DNA of 64,000 bases from Linum tenue (taxonomy: Eukaryota; Streptophyta; Magnoliopsida; Malpighiales; Linaceae). The number at the start of each line of letters is the position of its first letter. Positions within the stretch are counted from its first letter, which is position 1. The translations under genes were made by a program, and so were the position numbers. The notes below the pieces were generated by a model that was given only the letters and a program-made list of their open reading frames with translations, searched no databases and was not told the origin of the DNA. Positions 1 to 11,160 of this stretch are shown one piece after another. Location of the stretch: positions 87,848,547 through 87,912,546 of the forward strand of contig CAMGYJ010000005.1 of the NCBI GenBank assembly GCA_946122785.1. The letters are read 5' to 3'.

Positions 1-39
1 TTTCTTCCTTATCTTGGTTAAAAATTAAACCGACCTAAA

Positions 40-1495
40 AAACCATCGGTTTACAATTGGATGTGTTAAACCAAAAACCATAATCAAACTCTTAGTAAAC
101 CATATATCGTAAATCAATCCCACATCGGTTTACAATTAGATGGGTTAAACCCAAAACCATAGTCAAACACTCAGTCAACCATATATCGTAAACCAATCCC
201 ACATCGGTTTACAATTAGATGGGTTATACCCAAAACCATAATCAAACGCTCACTCAACCATATACCCAAAACCATAATCAAACGCTCACTCAACCATATA
301 CCCTAAACCAATCTCACATTGGTTTACAATTAGATGGGTTAAACCCAAAACCATAATCAAACGCTCACTGAACCATATACCCTAAACCAATCTCACATCG
401 GTTTACAATTAGATGGGTTGAACCCAAAACTCTAATCAAACAGTCACTAAACCATATACCCTAAACCAATCTCACATCGATTTACAGTTACATGGGTTAA
501 ACCGAAAACCGTAATAAAACGCTCACTAAACCATATATCATCAACCAATCTCAAATCGGTTCACAAGTACTTGGGTTAAACCCAAAACCATAATCAAACA
601 CTCAATCAACCATATACCGTAAACCCAATCCCACGCGGTTCACAATTACATGGGTGCAACCCAAAACTATAATCAAACACTCACTCAACCATATAGCCTC
701 AACCAATCTCACATTTGTTAACAAGTAGATGGGTTAAACCCAAACCTGTAATCAAACGCTCAATCAACCATATACCGTAAACCCAATCCCACGTCGGTTC
801 ACAATTACATGGGTTCAACCCAAAACCATAATCAAACACACTACTCAACCATATATCCTCAACCAATCTCACATCGGTTAACAAGTAGATTGGTTAAATC
901 CAAACCCAAAATCAAACGCTCAATCAACCATATATCGTAAACCCAATCCCACGTCGGTTCACAATTACATGGGTTCAACCCAAAACCATAATCAAACACA
1001 CTATTGAACCATATATCTTCAACCAATCTCACATCAGTTAACAAGTAGATTGGTTAAACCCAAACCCGTAATCAAACGATCAATAAACAATATACCCTCA
1101 ACCAACGCCACGTCGGTTCACAATTACATGGGTTCAACCCAAAACCATAATCAAACACTCACTCAACCATATATCCTCAACCAATCTCACATCGTTTAAC
1201 AAGTAGATGAGTTAAACCCAAACCCGTAATCAAACGCTCACTCAAACATATACCCTCAACCAATCCCACATCGGTTCACAATTAGATGGGTTGAACCCAA
1301 AACCGTAATCAAACACTCAATCAACCATTTATCCTCAACCAATATCACATCAGTTAACAAGTAGATGGGTTAAACCCAAACCCGTAATCAAACGCTCACT
1401 GAACCATATACCGTAAACTCAATCTCACATCTGTTGACAAGTAGATGGGTTTCAACCCAAACCCGTAATCAAACGCTCAGTTAACCATATGGTAA
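40..1495. repeat. Tandem satellite array, ~79-bp unit
   Basis: About 18-19 head-to-tail copies of a ~79-bp unit. Each contains a CCATATA block, a CCAATCYCACATCGG block and a GATGGGTTAAACCCAAA block. The CCATATA block recurs near 100, 179, 294, 373, 452, 530, 609, 690, 769, 849, 929 and onward. One unit is short: CCATATA occurs at both ~257 and ~294, a 37-bp spacing. From ~600 two alternating unit types appear (a 'GTCGGTTCACAATTACATGGG' type and a 'TCGGTTAACAAGTAGAT' type), giving a ~160-bp dimer. The first copy is degenerate, so the left border seems to lie inside the window. Open frames here only reflect the repeat period. Confidence 0.93.
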
Positions 1496-1549
1496 ATTAG
1501 TAATAGGTTTTAAAATGCAAACGGACTATGAAATTAGCAAAACATGTTA

Positions 1550-2160
1550 GGTAGTCTGACTGGTTAATGTGTTGAATTATTATGCCAAGGGCGCGGGTTC
1601 CATCCTTGCAAATGGGGTTTTTCATTCACGAACTCACGCCCAAAATCTCACGGGTGTGAGATACACCTTTCAAGACCGTGAGGTTTCCTGGACTCTAGGG
1701 GATGATTTTTTCCCTTCTCACGGTACCCTCTAACGGGCGTGAAATCCCCATCCTTAAGGCGTTAGAAAATCCCCATCTCACGGCTCAGTCTCACAGGTGT
1801 GAGAATACCTTATTGAGGCCGTGAAACTGCCTGCTGGCAGGGTGAATTAGGTCTTGTTTCACGGTTAGTCTCACGGTCGTGAGGTTTCCAGCATCGGACC
1901 GTGAAAATGACAAGGTTCAATTTTCAACCATTTTTCGGTATATGATCATTCATAACTTATTCCTTGTCAACACATTAAACATAATATTGAGAAAAGAGAA
2001 CATTACCGAATAATGCTTCATTCATGACTTCATTGTAATTTCGACATTTTCCTAAACTTTATTCAACATCTACATTCACTAAACTTCATTCAACATCCAC
2101 ATTAACTAAACTCTACATTAACTACTTCACTGTCGATACATGAAACAAAACAAGCACAAC
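1550..2160. repeat. Probable LTR relic with CTCACGG/CGTGAG inverted repeats
   Basis: No gene is visible. 1630-1915 holds many copies of TCTCACGG and CCGTGAG in both orientations. These include a tight dyad at 1870-1883 with arms CTCACG/CGTGAG, and pairs such as CTCACGGGTGTGAG near 1650. The arrangement matches the palindrome clusters in the LTR U3 regions elsewhere in this window, so I read this as a decayed LTR of another subfamily. Element borders and a TSD were not found. 1915-2160 is AT-rich with short repeats of CATTCAACATC. Confidence 0.4.
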
Positions 2161-2162
2161 TC

Positions 2163-2432
2163 TCAATACTTCTTAGACTTTCTACCCTTTTTCTCCCCAT
2201 GCGCGTGCAACGCCTTTCTTCCTCGATTGAGTAAGTACGTCTTGAAATTCACCTTCTCAGTCTCAATTTGGGCAGGTCTCGCATGAGTCTCAAAATATTC
2301 ATCTGATTGTGCCTTAACTATAGCTTGCACCTCATTCAAACGCGTAGTGAGCAAGTACATAGTAAGTTGTGCCCGTTCATAGTCACTGTCGAACTGGTCA
2401 AGCTTCTTGGTATATCGATCTGGATCCAACAA
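2163..2432 (-). CDS. Uncharacterised 89-codon open frame
   Basis: A minus-strand frame of 89 codons that begins with a non-ATG codon; the upstream sequence is non-coding. The product is hydrophilic and charged, with a lysine/arginine-rich C-terminus (residues ~70-89, ending GRKSKKY) and a helical, acidic middle. I do not recognise a family. It lies between an LTR relic and an Athila-like leader relic, so the likeliest explanation is the 3' end of a retroelement ORF or chance. No introns or promoter are evident. Confidence 0.2.
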   Translation of the reverse strand: MLDPDRYTKKLDQFDSDYERAQLTMYLLTTRLNEVQAIVKAQSDEYFETHARPAQIETEKVNFKTYLLNRGRKALHAHGEKKGRKSKKY

Positions 2433-2885
2433 GTAATTGATGACAAATAGTCTACAATCAAATATGTATTATGGCAAATAATTACCATGGTCATGATGCG
2501 AACAAATAATTGCCAAACTTAATTAGAACAGTGCACAATTGAACAACAACAAATGATACCCATTATGTTTGTATCGATGGTTATGTCATTTTCTCCTTTA
2601 TGTCTTGCAACTCGATCTATTTACAAATGTGAATTATGTTGTGCATATGTATTACTTTCTATGAGTTAATAAAATGCTTATCTCGTTTTATGTTATGATC
2701 ATCGATAATTGTTCCTTTAGATGCTTTATTGTATACACGATGATTTAGTCATCTATTGTGTATGATCATCGATGCTTTATATCATATAATGTTTTAATTA
2801 CTCAATGTTTATGAATCTATTATGACTGCTACTATATGCATCGTTTATACTACTATTATGAGAAACAAGTAAACTAATCTCGTTT
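2433..2885. other. AT-rich stretch without recognisable features
   Basis: No open frame of note, no terminal repeats and no RNA gene signature. Short words such as TGATCATCGATG recur (about 2695-2770). Confidence 0.5.
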
Positions 2886-3420
2886 AGTAGGCATCTTTCT
2901 TAGGCTTGTAAAGGAGGACTAGCTACGCTCCTATGCATAAATGATGATCATGCTTGATTCTTAGATCAATAAAGTTATAGACCATCGATTATGGCTCGTA
3001 GAGGCCCGCACGTAGTCATGTGCTATCCTAATTTCCTTGATTCTTCATTTATTAGGTAATGGCACGAAGCGAAAGAACGTATTAGCAAGTCAAATATTTA
3101 TCACGAGAGGAACATGCACGGGTAGAGACTGGCCTTAGAGGAAGGGAAAGGTCATGATCATCTAGAAATCACTAGCTAAACATTCCATTGTTTGCTTGCA
3201 TTGCTTTGTTTGTTTTCTTTGTTTGCATTAGTAGTAGTAGTAACTCGACATCTAGGGCACCTCTACCCATTGCATTGTCATGTGGATAACTTTTGTTAGG
3301 TTTGAGTTATTGCTATCAAAAGATCTTGTGAAATATGACCCTTGACACATCTAGGATTATCACGTGTATTTACTACGTCAAGTTTTTGGAGCAGTTGCCG
3401 GGGATTTTTTTTATAGTAGT
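2886..3420 (+). mobile_element. Athila/Tat-type gypsy 5' leader relic
   Basis: Near 3390-3410 the sequence reads GGAGCAGTTGCCGGGGATTT. This is a degenerate form of the 'GGCGCCGTTGCCGGGGA' leader signature found between the primer-binding site and gag in Athila/Tat gypsy elements (established knowledge). 2940-3200 is homologous to 15120-15340: both contain ATAGACCATC, GAGGCCC/GAGGGGCCC, CTAGTGGCATGAACGAAA-like and GGCCTTAG.GGAAGGGA words. So two copies of one leader type exist in the window. The upstream LTR is not recognisable. Confidence 0.5.
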
Positions 3421-3479
3421 TGAAAGAAACTAACCTCTTATATTTTTATTACTTTGGAAAGCTTTTACCTCTTTGTTTG

Positions 3480-5500
3480 TTTTTTGTTTTATAGGAATCA
3501 TACTCGAGGGAAGCATTGCAAGGTATCCAAGGACGAAATATGTTGAAGCACCAATTGAAGAAAGATGGGCATTATATCTCTATTCAAGTGGTTTAGGATA
3601 AAAGCATCAAAGCTATTGATGCAAGACGCCAGATCAAGTAAGGACCTCCTAGGAGCATCGATGCTAGCAACAACAATGAAGGGCCAAAGCAACCACTAGA
3701 AGATGTTCAAATCATCGAGGAGCATCCCCGAAGCCGATAAAGAAAGTTCCAATGAGATGCGTGAAGGTTTTGAAGAGATCAAGGTGCACGAAGGGCTTAT
3801 GGAGCATAAGAATTTCGTGGACCATGGAGAAGTGAAAGATCATCTCAATGCCAACACACTACATGAGGAAGAAGATGGAGAGATCGTGGACCATGGAGAG
3901 GAGGACCATCATGAGGCCAATAGACAATAAGATGAGTTTATAAATCAATCTTTGTAAGAAGAAGGTAAGAGACCCCATCAAAAAGAGACACGGGACAAAG
4001 AAAAATACTCACAACTCGATGAAAGCATCTTACAAGCCATGGAGGCCATGATCGAGCATTTTGAACCTATCCAAGAAGAGAAGGATGATAAACCTATCAA
4101 GGAGCTTCAAGAAGAAGATCATCCGGAGACCATCAAATTTAATGATAAAGATGATGATCTTACATCTAAGAGGAACAGTTCGAGTATGATGACCCCCCTA
4201 ACCTCTTATTCGAAGTTCAACAAAACCCTTGGAATAGAGCATTGAATAAGAAATCGTGGAGAAGTATTCAAATAAGGATGATCAACCTCTGATAAAGCAT
4301 GAAGGAAAGGAGCCGCTAGAGGAGCAACCATATCAACTTTTCAAACTAAAATAGGAGCTTCAAGAGGAGCCACCTATCATAAATGCCAATGACCAGACTA
4401 ACATGGAGTCCAACGAAGGAGAGGATCAAGATTTCTGCACCATCCAAAATATGGTGGAGGAGTTCATAAAAGAAGAAATATCATCTAGCTCTATGGACGA
4501 TACTTCAAGCGACACCCACATTGACTTTAAATCAAGTTGGGAGGAAGACATTGACAAAGAATGCAACTTTGATCTTTGAGAAGAAAAAACCTTTACATCA
4601 TCCTTTACAACGAAGGAAGAGCAGCAAGTAGTAGAAATCCCACCAACCCCAAGCACTGAAGCTCTATGCATAAAGAACCAAGTTTTGAAGTGGATGGGCC
4701 CCATCAAGATCCCTTCACATCTTTTTTGAAGTTATGTGCAAAACTTTGAACAAGAGGAAGTAAGGGTAGAGCATGAAGAGTTCACCATTTACAAGTGGAA
4801 TCTTGGTCAAAAGACGGAGGATGACATTCCCCAAGTTGGAGACCATGACAACAACTTCACAATCTTGTGGAGATGCATCAAGGCATCAAGCTAGTCCTCA
4901 CTCGACTACTTGATGAGGATCCATGATACCGTTGCATCATATCTAACCCAAAGAGTGGAATACACAAGTCCCTCCTTGTATCATAACCTCTACCACATGA
5001 CTAACATTCAATAATTAGTGTGGGGTAAAAGGTGAAAGGTACATACTAAGGTGGTGTTTTCTTCATGGTCCAATATCAAGCCAAACGAGAAAGAAATATG
5101 GTATACACTTGGAGCCTAAATCAAGTTGATGGAATGCAGGGAAGCCCTAATTTGGGTACCTTGAAGAATGAGAAAACATGCCTAGCTCAAAGGCATAAAA
5201 GAAAGAGAACTTCATGAGAGGCAACCCATGTTTGGCATCCAACTCAAGGATGTATAATAAAACTGCTACCGAGAAGACAACCCGGATTTTCTGCTTTTTA
5301 CATTTTCATATTGAGGAGGAGAAGTCCTTGCTTCCCCCTTGTTGATATTTTTTTTACATACATAGGAAAATGAAGGGAGAAATGGAGCAAAGAGATCCAA
5401 TGGTGCCAAATTTGACAAATCCTTCAAGAACAAGGAGAGCAAACTCAAAAATGGAGAAGGAAAAGTAGTGGCGCCTAGATGAAATGTCATACATGCCCGA
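3480..5500 (+). pseudogene. Degenerate acidic ORF region (gag-like, unrecognised)
   Basis: Follows the Athila-like leader on the same strand. Short open frames at 3703-3930 and 4039-4245, and broken coding-like sequence to ~4720, encode very acidic, Glu/Asp/His-rich peptides with repeated EEDH-like words. No zinc knuckle or gag core is visible. Position and strand suggest the gag or extra ORF of a plus-strand Tat/Athila-like element, decayed by stops. That is inference from context; no family is recognised by sequence. Confidence 0.3.
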
Positions 5501-5800
5501 TGCTAAGTTTCCATCTCCAACATTAAGAAGGATTAAGTAAAACTGTCTCCATAAGAGGAGGAGCGGCAGTTCGACCCGACGTCATACCGCCACTACCACC
5601 CGACTCTCAATTTTCCTATCCTACATGTAGAAGGACTCAAAAGAGTCTGTATCCAAAGAGGAAATAGGCGTTAGTACCACCCGACACCCACTCCCCGCTC
5701 ATCTATAAATAGGAGGACACCACCTTTTCTTTTTCCTCACATCAATCACGAAGATCCAAAGCATGCAGAGCCAAATATCGGTGCAACAACTTGTAGGAGA
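5500..5800 (+). promoter_or_regulatory. Possible LTR promoter: TATA box with upstream CCACCCGAC repeats
   Basis: A TATA box (TATAAATA, 5703-5710) is followed by AGGAGGACACC. Upstream, ACCACCCGAC-type words occur at ~5590-5605 and ~5675-5690. The layout (repeat words upstream of TATA, then a purine-rich leader) resembles the U3/R part of the LTRs in this window. LTR ends and TSDs were not found. Confidence 0.3.
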
Positions 5801-6315
5801 TCTTATTCATTGAGATTTGAAAGGAAGGAAGAGTTGTGCAGACTCATCCTTGTGAGATGGTGGATGAGAAGGAAGAAGTATCAACGCAAGGAAGCAAGCG
5901 GGAGGTGGCCATCCAAGGAGAGAAGGAGGAGACGTGGAAGAAGAAATTGGTGTCTACTCAAACCCATGCAATGGAGACATCTCCTGCCATGAAGGAGGAC
6001 AAAGATGATGACGTAATCTTGGCAAAGATGATCACTGTCCATGAAGAAGCATCTCGATAACCTCCAATGATGGGAATATTGATAAAAGTTTTGGAAGGAG
6101 AAGAGAGTGCCATGCCACTATTGGAGAACATTGATGCTATGGAGAGACCAAGGGAGAAGCTCGAGCAACTTCTGGAGAAGGAGAAGATTAAGTAGACCAA
6201 CATCAACTCAACTCATATTGGACACTAATAAATCATTCGAGTATATTAAGAAAAGGAGGGTCCTGGTCATTGCACGATCATTTGTCTCCTAGATGACCAT
6301 TATTTAGAGCAAGGA

Positions 6316-6552
6316 TTGGTGGATCGTGGTTCTAGTATCAACATCCTACCACTTCTTCTCTATGTGAATATGGGTCTAGCTGACATGGTGAACATACAAA
6401 TGAAGATCAACTTAGCAGACAATACTTTGTGTCAACCTCTTGGAGAAGTTCTAGGAATAAACACCCAAATTGGGCCATTCATCTTCTTTCTAGAATACAT
6501 AGTGATCGAAGGCAAGCTATTGATGGTCCAAGCTCCTTGTAAACTCTTGTAG
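6316..6552 (+). pseudogene. Gypsy aspartic-protease relic, plus strand
   Basis: A 78-codon frame starting with DRGSSINILPL and continuing with LADNT...PLGEV and FLEYIVIE. This is the layout of the Athila/Tat retroviral-type aspartic protease (DTGAS-INVMPL ... LADRS ... PxGIVEDV ... FVVLD). The catalytic D-[ST]-G is changed to D-R-G, so it would be inactive. It lies on the opposite strand to the gag-protease relic starting at 6578, so two elements meet tail to tail here. Confidence 0.5.
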
Positions 6553-6577
6553 GCAAGATATTGATGCTTGAACCAAG

Positions 6578-8860
6578 TCAGAAAAAAGGATTCCAAAAGT
6601 TCTTGTCTCCGAAGGTACAAAGAATAGTGAATAATCCCGGATCTCTCATCTTTGGTGGCATGCCTTCATTAGCAAAAGATGTTGAAGAGACTTCACTCAT
6701 AGAGATAATGAAAACTTCTTCCATTTTTCTCTTTCCCGACAAGATTTCCTTCAAGAACTTGGAGTACTTGGGATTCTTCATAAATTTTTCCATGAAGTTG
6801 CTTGAGAGTATCCTTCCATTGAGCACATTCATGAAGTAAGTCACTTTCAAACAATCTCTTCGGATAAGGTACCTTTGGAATATATTTAGATGGTTGGGGC
6901 TTCTTAGGTTCTTATTCCTCCTCATTGATATTGGTTGGGGCAATATCTTTCTCTTCAACAATCTTCTCTTCTTGAACAACTTCTCTTTGTAATTCTCTCA
7001 AAGGTGCTCGGGGGCATTGGTCTTGGAACTTCCTTCAATGGTTGGCCACTCCTTAGAGTTACCACATGGCATCCCTCTCTGGGATTCGGTTCTGTATTAT
7101 CCGGTAAAGCTCATTGAGGCCCTGTTCCTAGAGATTGAGCCATTTAACTCAAATGTGCTTCAAGATTTTGAAGTGTCGCTTGATAATTTCGTTGACCACC
7201 CTCCAAGGTTGAAAACTTGTTTGCAGCATTCTCCACAAATCTATTGATTGTATCAAACCTCCTTATGGCGGTAGCAACGAATCGTACTACCATATCTTCA
7301 AAATTCCTCAAATTATTATCCGAGGCCGGTTTTGATCCATGTAGATAGTAGATACCTTGGCTTAAAGATGGATTAGATCTTTTAAATGTAACTTACATCA
7401 GTGTTTGTCCTTGAAAACTGGGAGGTTTCCTATACGATGGTGAAAACCAAAGGAAGTAAGGATGATCCCTCCATCCCTAATTATAGGTAGCACTATATGG
7501 ATTGTTAACTCCTTGTTGTCTTCTAATAAAGCTAGCTTGTTCATGTTGAATCCATGCTTCCACCATTGCTTTACACTCTTCCAAATTATGATTGACATCA
7601 CCACACCAATCACATTTCATCACTTGCTTACTATTGTTCTTTATGGTTGAAGCAGCAAAGTTAATATTCTTTGTCAATTCTTGAAGATTTACTGATAAGG
7701 AAGATGGTTCTTCAATTTTTAGCACATTGTTTTTCCTTACTCTCTTTCCTTGCCTAGCATCACCCCACTCATAGCTATTAAGAGCCATTTCTTCAATTAA
7801 CTTTTACAATTCTCCTACTTCCTTGTTTCAAATAGCTCCTCAACTGGCGTCATCAATTAAATTCTGGGACTCACGAGTTAGTCCAATGTATAAGCTTTCC
7901 ATTTGAAACCAATCGACTATGCCGTGGTGTGGGCACTTGAGCAAAAGAGAGGTTAATCTTTCCCAAGCTTCGAACAATGGCTCGTCTTTCTATTGTCGAA
8001 TGTTTGTATTTAACTTCTAGGGGTCGTTTGGATGGAGTATTTGTATGAGTTATTTGGGTTCAAATAACTCACAATGAGTTATTTGGATGCAAATAACTCG
8101 TTTGGCAGTGTTTTACTGAAATGAGTTATTTGTACAGTGAGTTATTTACAAATAACTCAAAACGAGTTATTTGAAATAACTTATACTCATGTGTTATTTC
8201 GAAATAACTCGTTTTATCACTCTGCTTTTACCAAATACCACATGTCAAATACCACATTTGCATGGGTCAACCAAACGAGATACTTTATTTCAATTACCAC
8301 TAAAATAACACTGAAATACCACATGAGCAATAAATGAGTTACTTGACACTAGAAATACCACATTGACAATTAACCCATCCAAACGACCCCCTAATCAATT
8401 TTGTCTTGGAAGGTGGGATGTATCTTGCAAAGAACTTGTCAAACAAATCCTCCCAAGAGATGATAGAATGATGTGGATGAATTTTTAACCATTGCTTCGC
8501 TGCTCCACCTAAGATGAAGAGGAAAAATCTCAACGGTATCGAAGGACTCCATTAACTTTATTTCCATCCATAAGCTCGTCAAACGCCTTGATGTGGGTGT
8601 GTGCGTCTTCATTCACCAACACGTGAAACTGGACTACATTCTGAAGCATGGTAATTGTCCCTGGTTTGATTTTGTAGTTTTTGTTGGGGATAATTGGGTG
8701 CTGAATTGGAGACTACACGTTCTCCACACTTTGTCTTGAAAATTACCCCATCGTCCTTCTTGGTCTCGGTGGAGATTGTTGTGGTTCTTGTTCCGTCATT
8801 GGTTGGGGTTTGAGTCTTGCTGTCCTTCTTTAGCCTCAAAGTGTCCTCTCGATCTCAGTA
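6578..8860 (-). pseudogene. Athila-like gypsy gag-protease relic (copy 1)
   Basis: Minus strand, reading from ~8860 down. The gag core (8339-8533) contains GAAKQWLKIHPHHSIISWED and FDKFFARYIPPSKT, the typical 'AKxWL...SWxxLxxxFLxxFFPxSKT' pattern. It is followed across the MITE by an EPLFEAWER...CPHHG region. A zinc-knuckle-like CDWCGDVNHNLEEC lies near 7590-7630. The protease-proximal segment (6578-6979) has FLKEILSGKRKMEE and MPPKMRDPGLFTI, matching Athila 'LPPKLKDPGSFTIPC'. Stops and shifts are frequent. Gag packages element RNA and the protease matures the polyprotein; this copy is dead. Confidence 0.7.
8020..8390. mobile_element. MITE (Tourist/PIF-Harbinger-like) in gag
   Basis: Terminal inverted repeats (TIRs) of ~16-17 bp: GGGGTCGTTTGGATGG at the left and CCATCCAAACGACCCC at the right. 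They are flanked by a 3-bp duplication, CTA, at 8017-8019 and 8391-8393. The element interrupts the minus-strand gag, and gag continues on both sides. The interior is a series of GAGTTATTTG/CAAATAACTC inverted words that could fold into several hairpins. There is no coding capacity. The superfamily is inferred from the 3-bp TSD and the GGG..GTTTGG end. Confidence 0.8.
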
Positions 8861-9193
8861 TCAAGGGGTACTGTGACTAGAGAATCTATCATTCTCATAC
8901 AAGATAACTACAAGACAAAGACTCAAACACCCGTAACGTACAACGTGGGATAACAAACACAATTGTTGCTACCCAATTGAACCGTAAACCTCCCACCGAA
9001 TGTTAACTCAGTTATAGGCTAGTAGGAAAGAGTTGGGCAACTTACCCAACCATAATTACGCATCAACGAAGCATAATAATAAGATCCTGAGCTCGTGAAA
9101 GCCTAGTTTCTTTTGATCAGAGGCACGCAGCAACAACTCAAGCTTGGATAGCTCCAATTGACCTTCAAACTAGCAAAAAAAAAATTAAGGGGT
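8861..9193. other. Unassigned spacer between two retroelement relics
   Basis: No open frame, terminal repeat or RNA signature recognised. Contains a short A-tract (9175-9184). Confidence 0.4.
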
Positions 9194-9397
9194 TGATTCG
9201 GGTCTAATTATACACATTTTATCCCCCTTTTCCTTAGGTGTTTGATGCAATCGAGCAACTACCCTTTTATACCAATCAAGCGTTCCCCAGGTGTGGAATC
9301 GTCGTTTTGGTTCCGTCTTATCCAAGTCCGTATTAAGAACGCTTCGTTCTTGATTCGAATTAAATCGATCCTTCTATTGAATCGTTAGCTGAGTTAC
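9194..9397 (+). repeat. LTR start fragment (TGATTCGGGTC family)
   Basis: The first ~60 bp (TGATTCGGGTCTAATTATAC, then TTTTATCCCCC and TTTGATGCA) match the 5' end of the TGATTCG LTR family seen complete at 13462, 20832 and 24588. The rest does not. No 5-bp TSD pairing was found, so this is a fragment. Confidence 0.45.
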
Positions 9398-10987
9398 TTA
9401 GATAACATACACCGCCAGGGGCGTATTATCTAGGATCACAAAATCCGTCGGATAGCAAAACTTGCCCACTCGTTCTAGCATGTCCTCCACAATGCCCCTA
9501 GGATCAATGACCGAGCGGTAGGCTAATGTGACACTAAGCTTAGTGATCTTGAGTTCACCTAGGTCAAGACTTTTGAAATGCTTATAGGGCATCACATTCA
9601 TACTTGCTCTTAAATTGGCTAAGGCATTTTCTATGTGATGGTTACCAATACTAAGAGAATAGTGAAGCTACCTGCATCAGGTCGCTTCTTGGGAAACCAA
9701 TTGAGGATGAAGGTCGTGCACTCCTCGCCTAGAGTCACATTGGTGAGGTCATTGAACTTCGGTTTCTTGGTGAGGCATCCTTTGAGGTACTTTTGCGTAC
9801 CTTGGCATCTGAGCCATAGCTTCAAGAAAGGGGATGTTGAGCTGGAGATTTCGGAGCATCTCCATGAAGCTTCCACATTCCGCTTCCAACCTCTCTTTGT
9901 ACACCCTTGTGGGGAAAGGAAGAGGTCACTTATACTCGGCCATTGGAGATGGCATTAGCGATGCCTTCCTTGCCACTTCTTTCTCTCACTTCGAGGGATC
10001 TTCATCTCCATCATTGGGGTTGGAGTCTTCCTTCTCATTCACTTCCTTAGCAACAACTCCCGGTGTCACCTTCCCGCTCCTCTAGTATATCGCATTGCAC
10101 CCGGCTTGATCTTTGGGGTTGGCAATGGTTTGAGAGGGTAGGGCTCCCTTTGGTCTCTCGGTGAGGATCCCGACAAGATTGCCGATTTGCACCTCCAAAT
10201 TTTGAAGGCTTGCTTGATGGCTTCGGAGTCCCACCTCAACTAAGGTAAACTTGGTAGTTGCCACATCCATCAATTGCTCAACCTTCTCGAACTTCTGAGC
10301 ACTCGTGCTCACAAAGGTATTCACATGGTCTTCAAGTTTGGATAGCTTGTCAGGTTGTTATTGTTGTTGAAACCCTTGTCCACCTTGTACTTGGTAAGGT
10401 TGTTGGAAGTTCGAGCCTTGGAATTGTGGCCTTTGTTGGATGAAAGTTGGCAGAAGTTGGTAATTTCTTGTAGGGCCTTGGAAACCGGGGGGGTCTCAGA
10501 TTAGTCAGGGACGACCAAGCAAAGTTAGGATGATTTCTCCATCCGGGGTTATAGGTATTTCTATGCGGTTTGTTCCCCTAGCATTCACAACGAAATTGAC
10601 TTGTTCCTCCGGAGTGCTTGCTTCCTTCATTGCTTGAAAAACCGCCAACTCATGGTTCGTGATTGAACACCAATTGCATGACATCGCCACTCTCTTCCCT
10701 TGCTTCTTATCCTCGAGAATTACCTCGATCAACTTATCGAGTTTTGCCTCAAGTGGAGCACTCGCTCCCACACTCCTTACTCCTCTTTCATTGCTTCTCT
10801 TCCCGCTTCTCGTCAAACCCCAATCATATCCTTTGAGGGTCATATCTTCTAGCAATTGGGTCATTTGTGGCGGGGTCATATTCATTAACCTCCCTTGCCA
10901 AAGAGAATCAATGGGGATCTTGTCTTCATGTATGAGTCCACCGTAGAAAGTTTCAAATATCACAACAAATTCCCACCTAAGGCCCAA
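9398..10987 (-). pseudogene. Athila-like gypsy gag-protease relic (copy 2)
   Basis: Minus strand from ~10987 to 9398. The gag portion (10505-10987) begins ETFYGGL and contains a LLEDMTLKGYDWG motif and a CNWCSITNHELAVF zinc-knuckle-like segment whose last Cys is lost. 10082-10324 carries the gag C-terminal VEQLMDVATTKFTLVE/NLEVQIGNLV segment. 9631-9876 carries FPKKRPDAGSFTI, and 9398-9601 carries MNVMPYKHFKSLDLGELKIT, LAYRSV, PRGIVEDML and FVILDN, the Athila-type aspartic protease. Several frame breaks separate the parts. It is the same type as the relic at 6578-8860 but a separate copy. Confidence 0.7.
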
Positions 10988-11160
10988 ATATAAACTTTAG
11001 ATGGGTGCAATATAGGGCATGTATGTGTAAATATCAACCTGGGCCGATCCGTGTACCCCTACTCCCATTGTTTGAAGCATTATTCAGCGATTTGGTTTTT
11101 GGTTGAAAACTATGAGATTTAAATCAAAACAAAGCAAAGGTAAATGGTTTGAAAGCTCTA
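10940..11160 (-). repeat. LTR 3' end fragment joined to gag
   Basis: In reverse complement this matches the last ~200 bp of the TGATTCG LTR family: CAAACAATgg-AGTAGGGGTAC, GATCGGCCC.GGTTGATATTT, CCTATATTGCACCC, then TTTATATTTGGGCCT. It runs straight into the minus-strand gag at ~10945 and lacks the terminal CGAGTCA and a primer-binding site, so leader sequence was lost by deletion. Confidence 0.55.

Noticed and set aside
699..1044. Two 61-codon frames with near-identical peptides
   Set aside because: They are offset by exactly one ~160-bp satellite dimer and reflect the repeat, not genes.
40..1495. CRISPR-like array
   Set aside because: Units are contiguous with no unique spacers, and the window is plant nuclear DNA.
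1545..1610. Possible tRNA gene or SINE head (GACTGGTTAATG ... GCGGGTTCCATCC)
   Set aside because: The B box is imperfect and the stems do not close. It is too weak next to the better candidate at 63748-63815.
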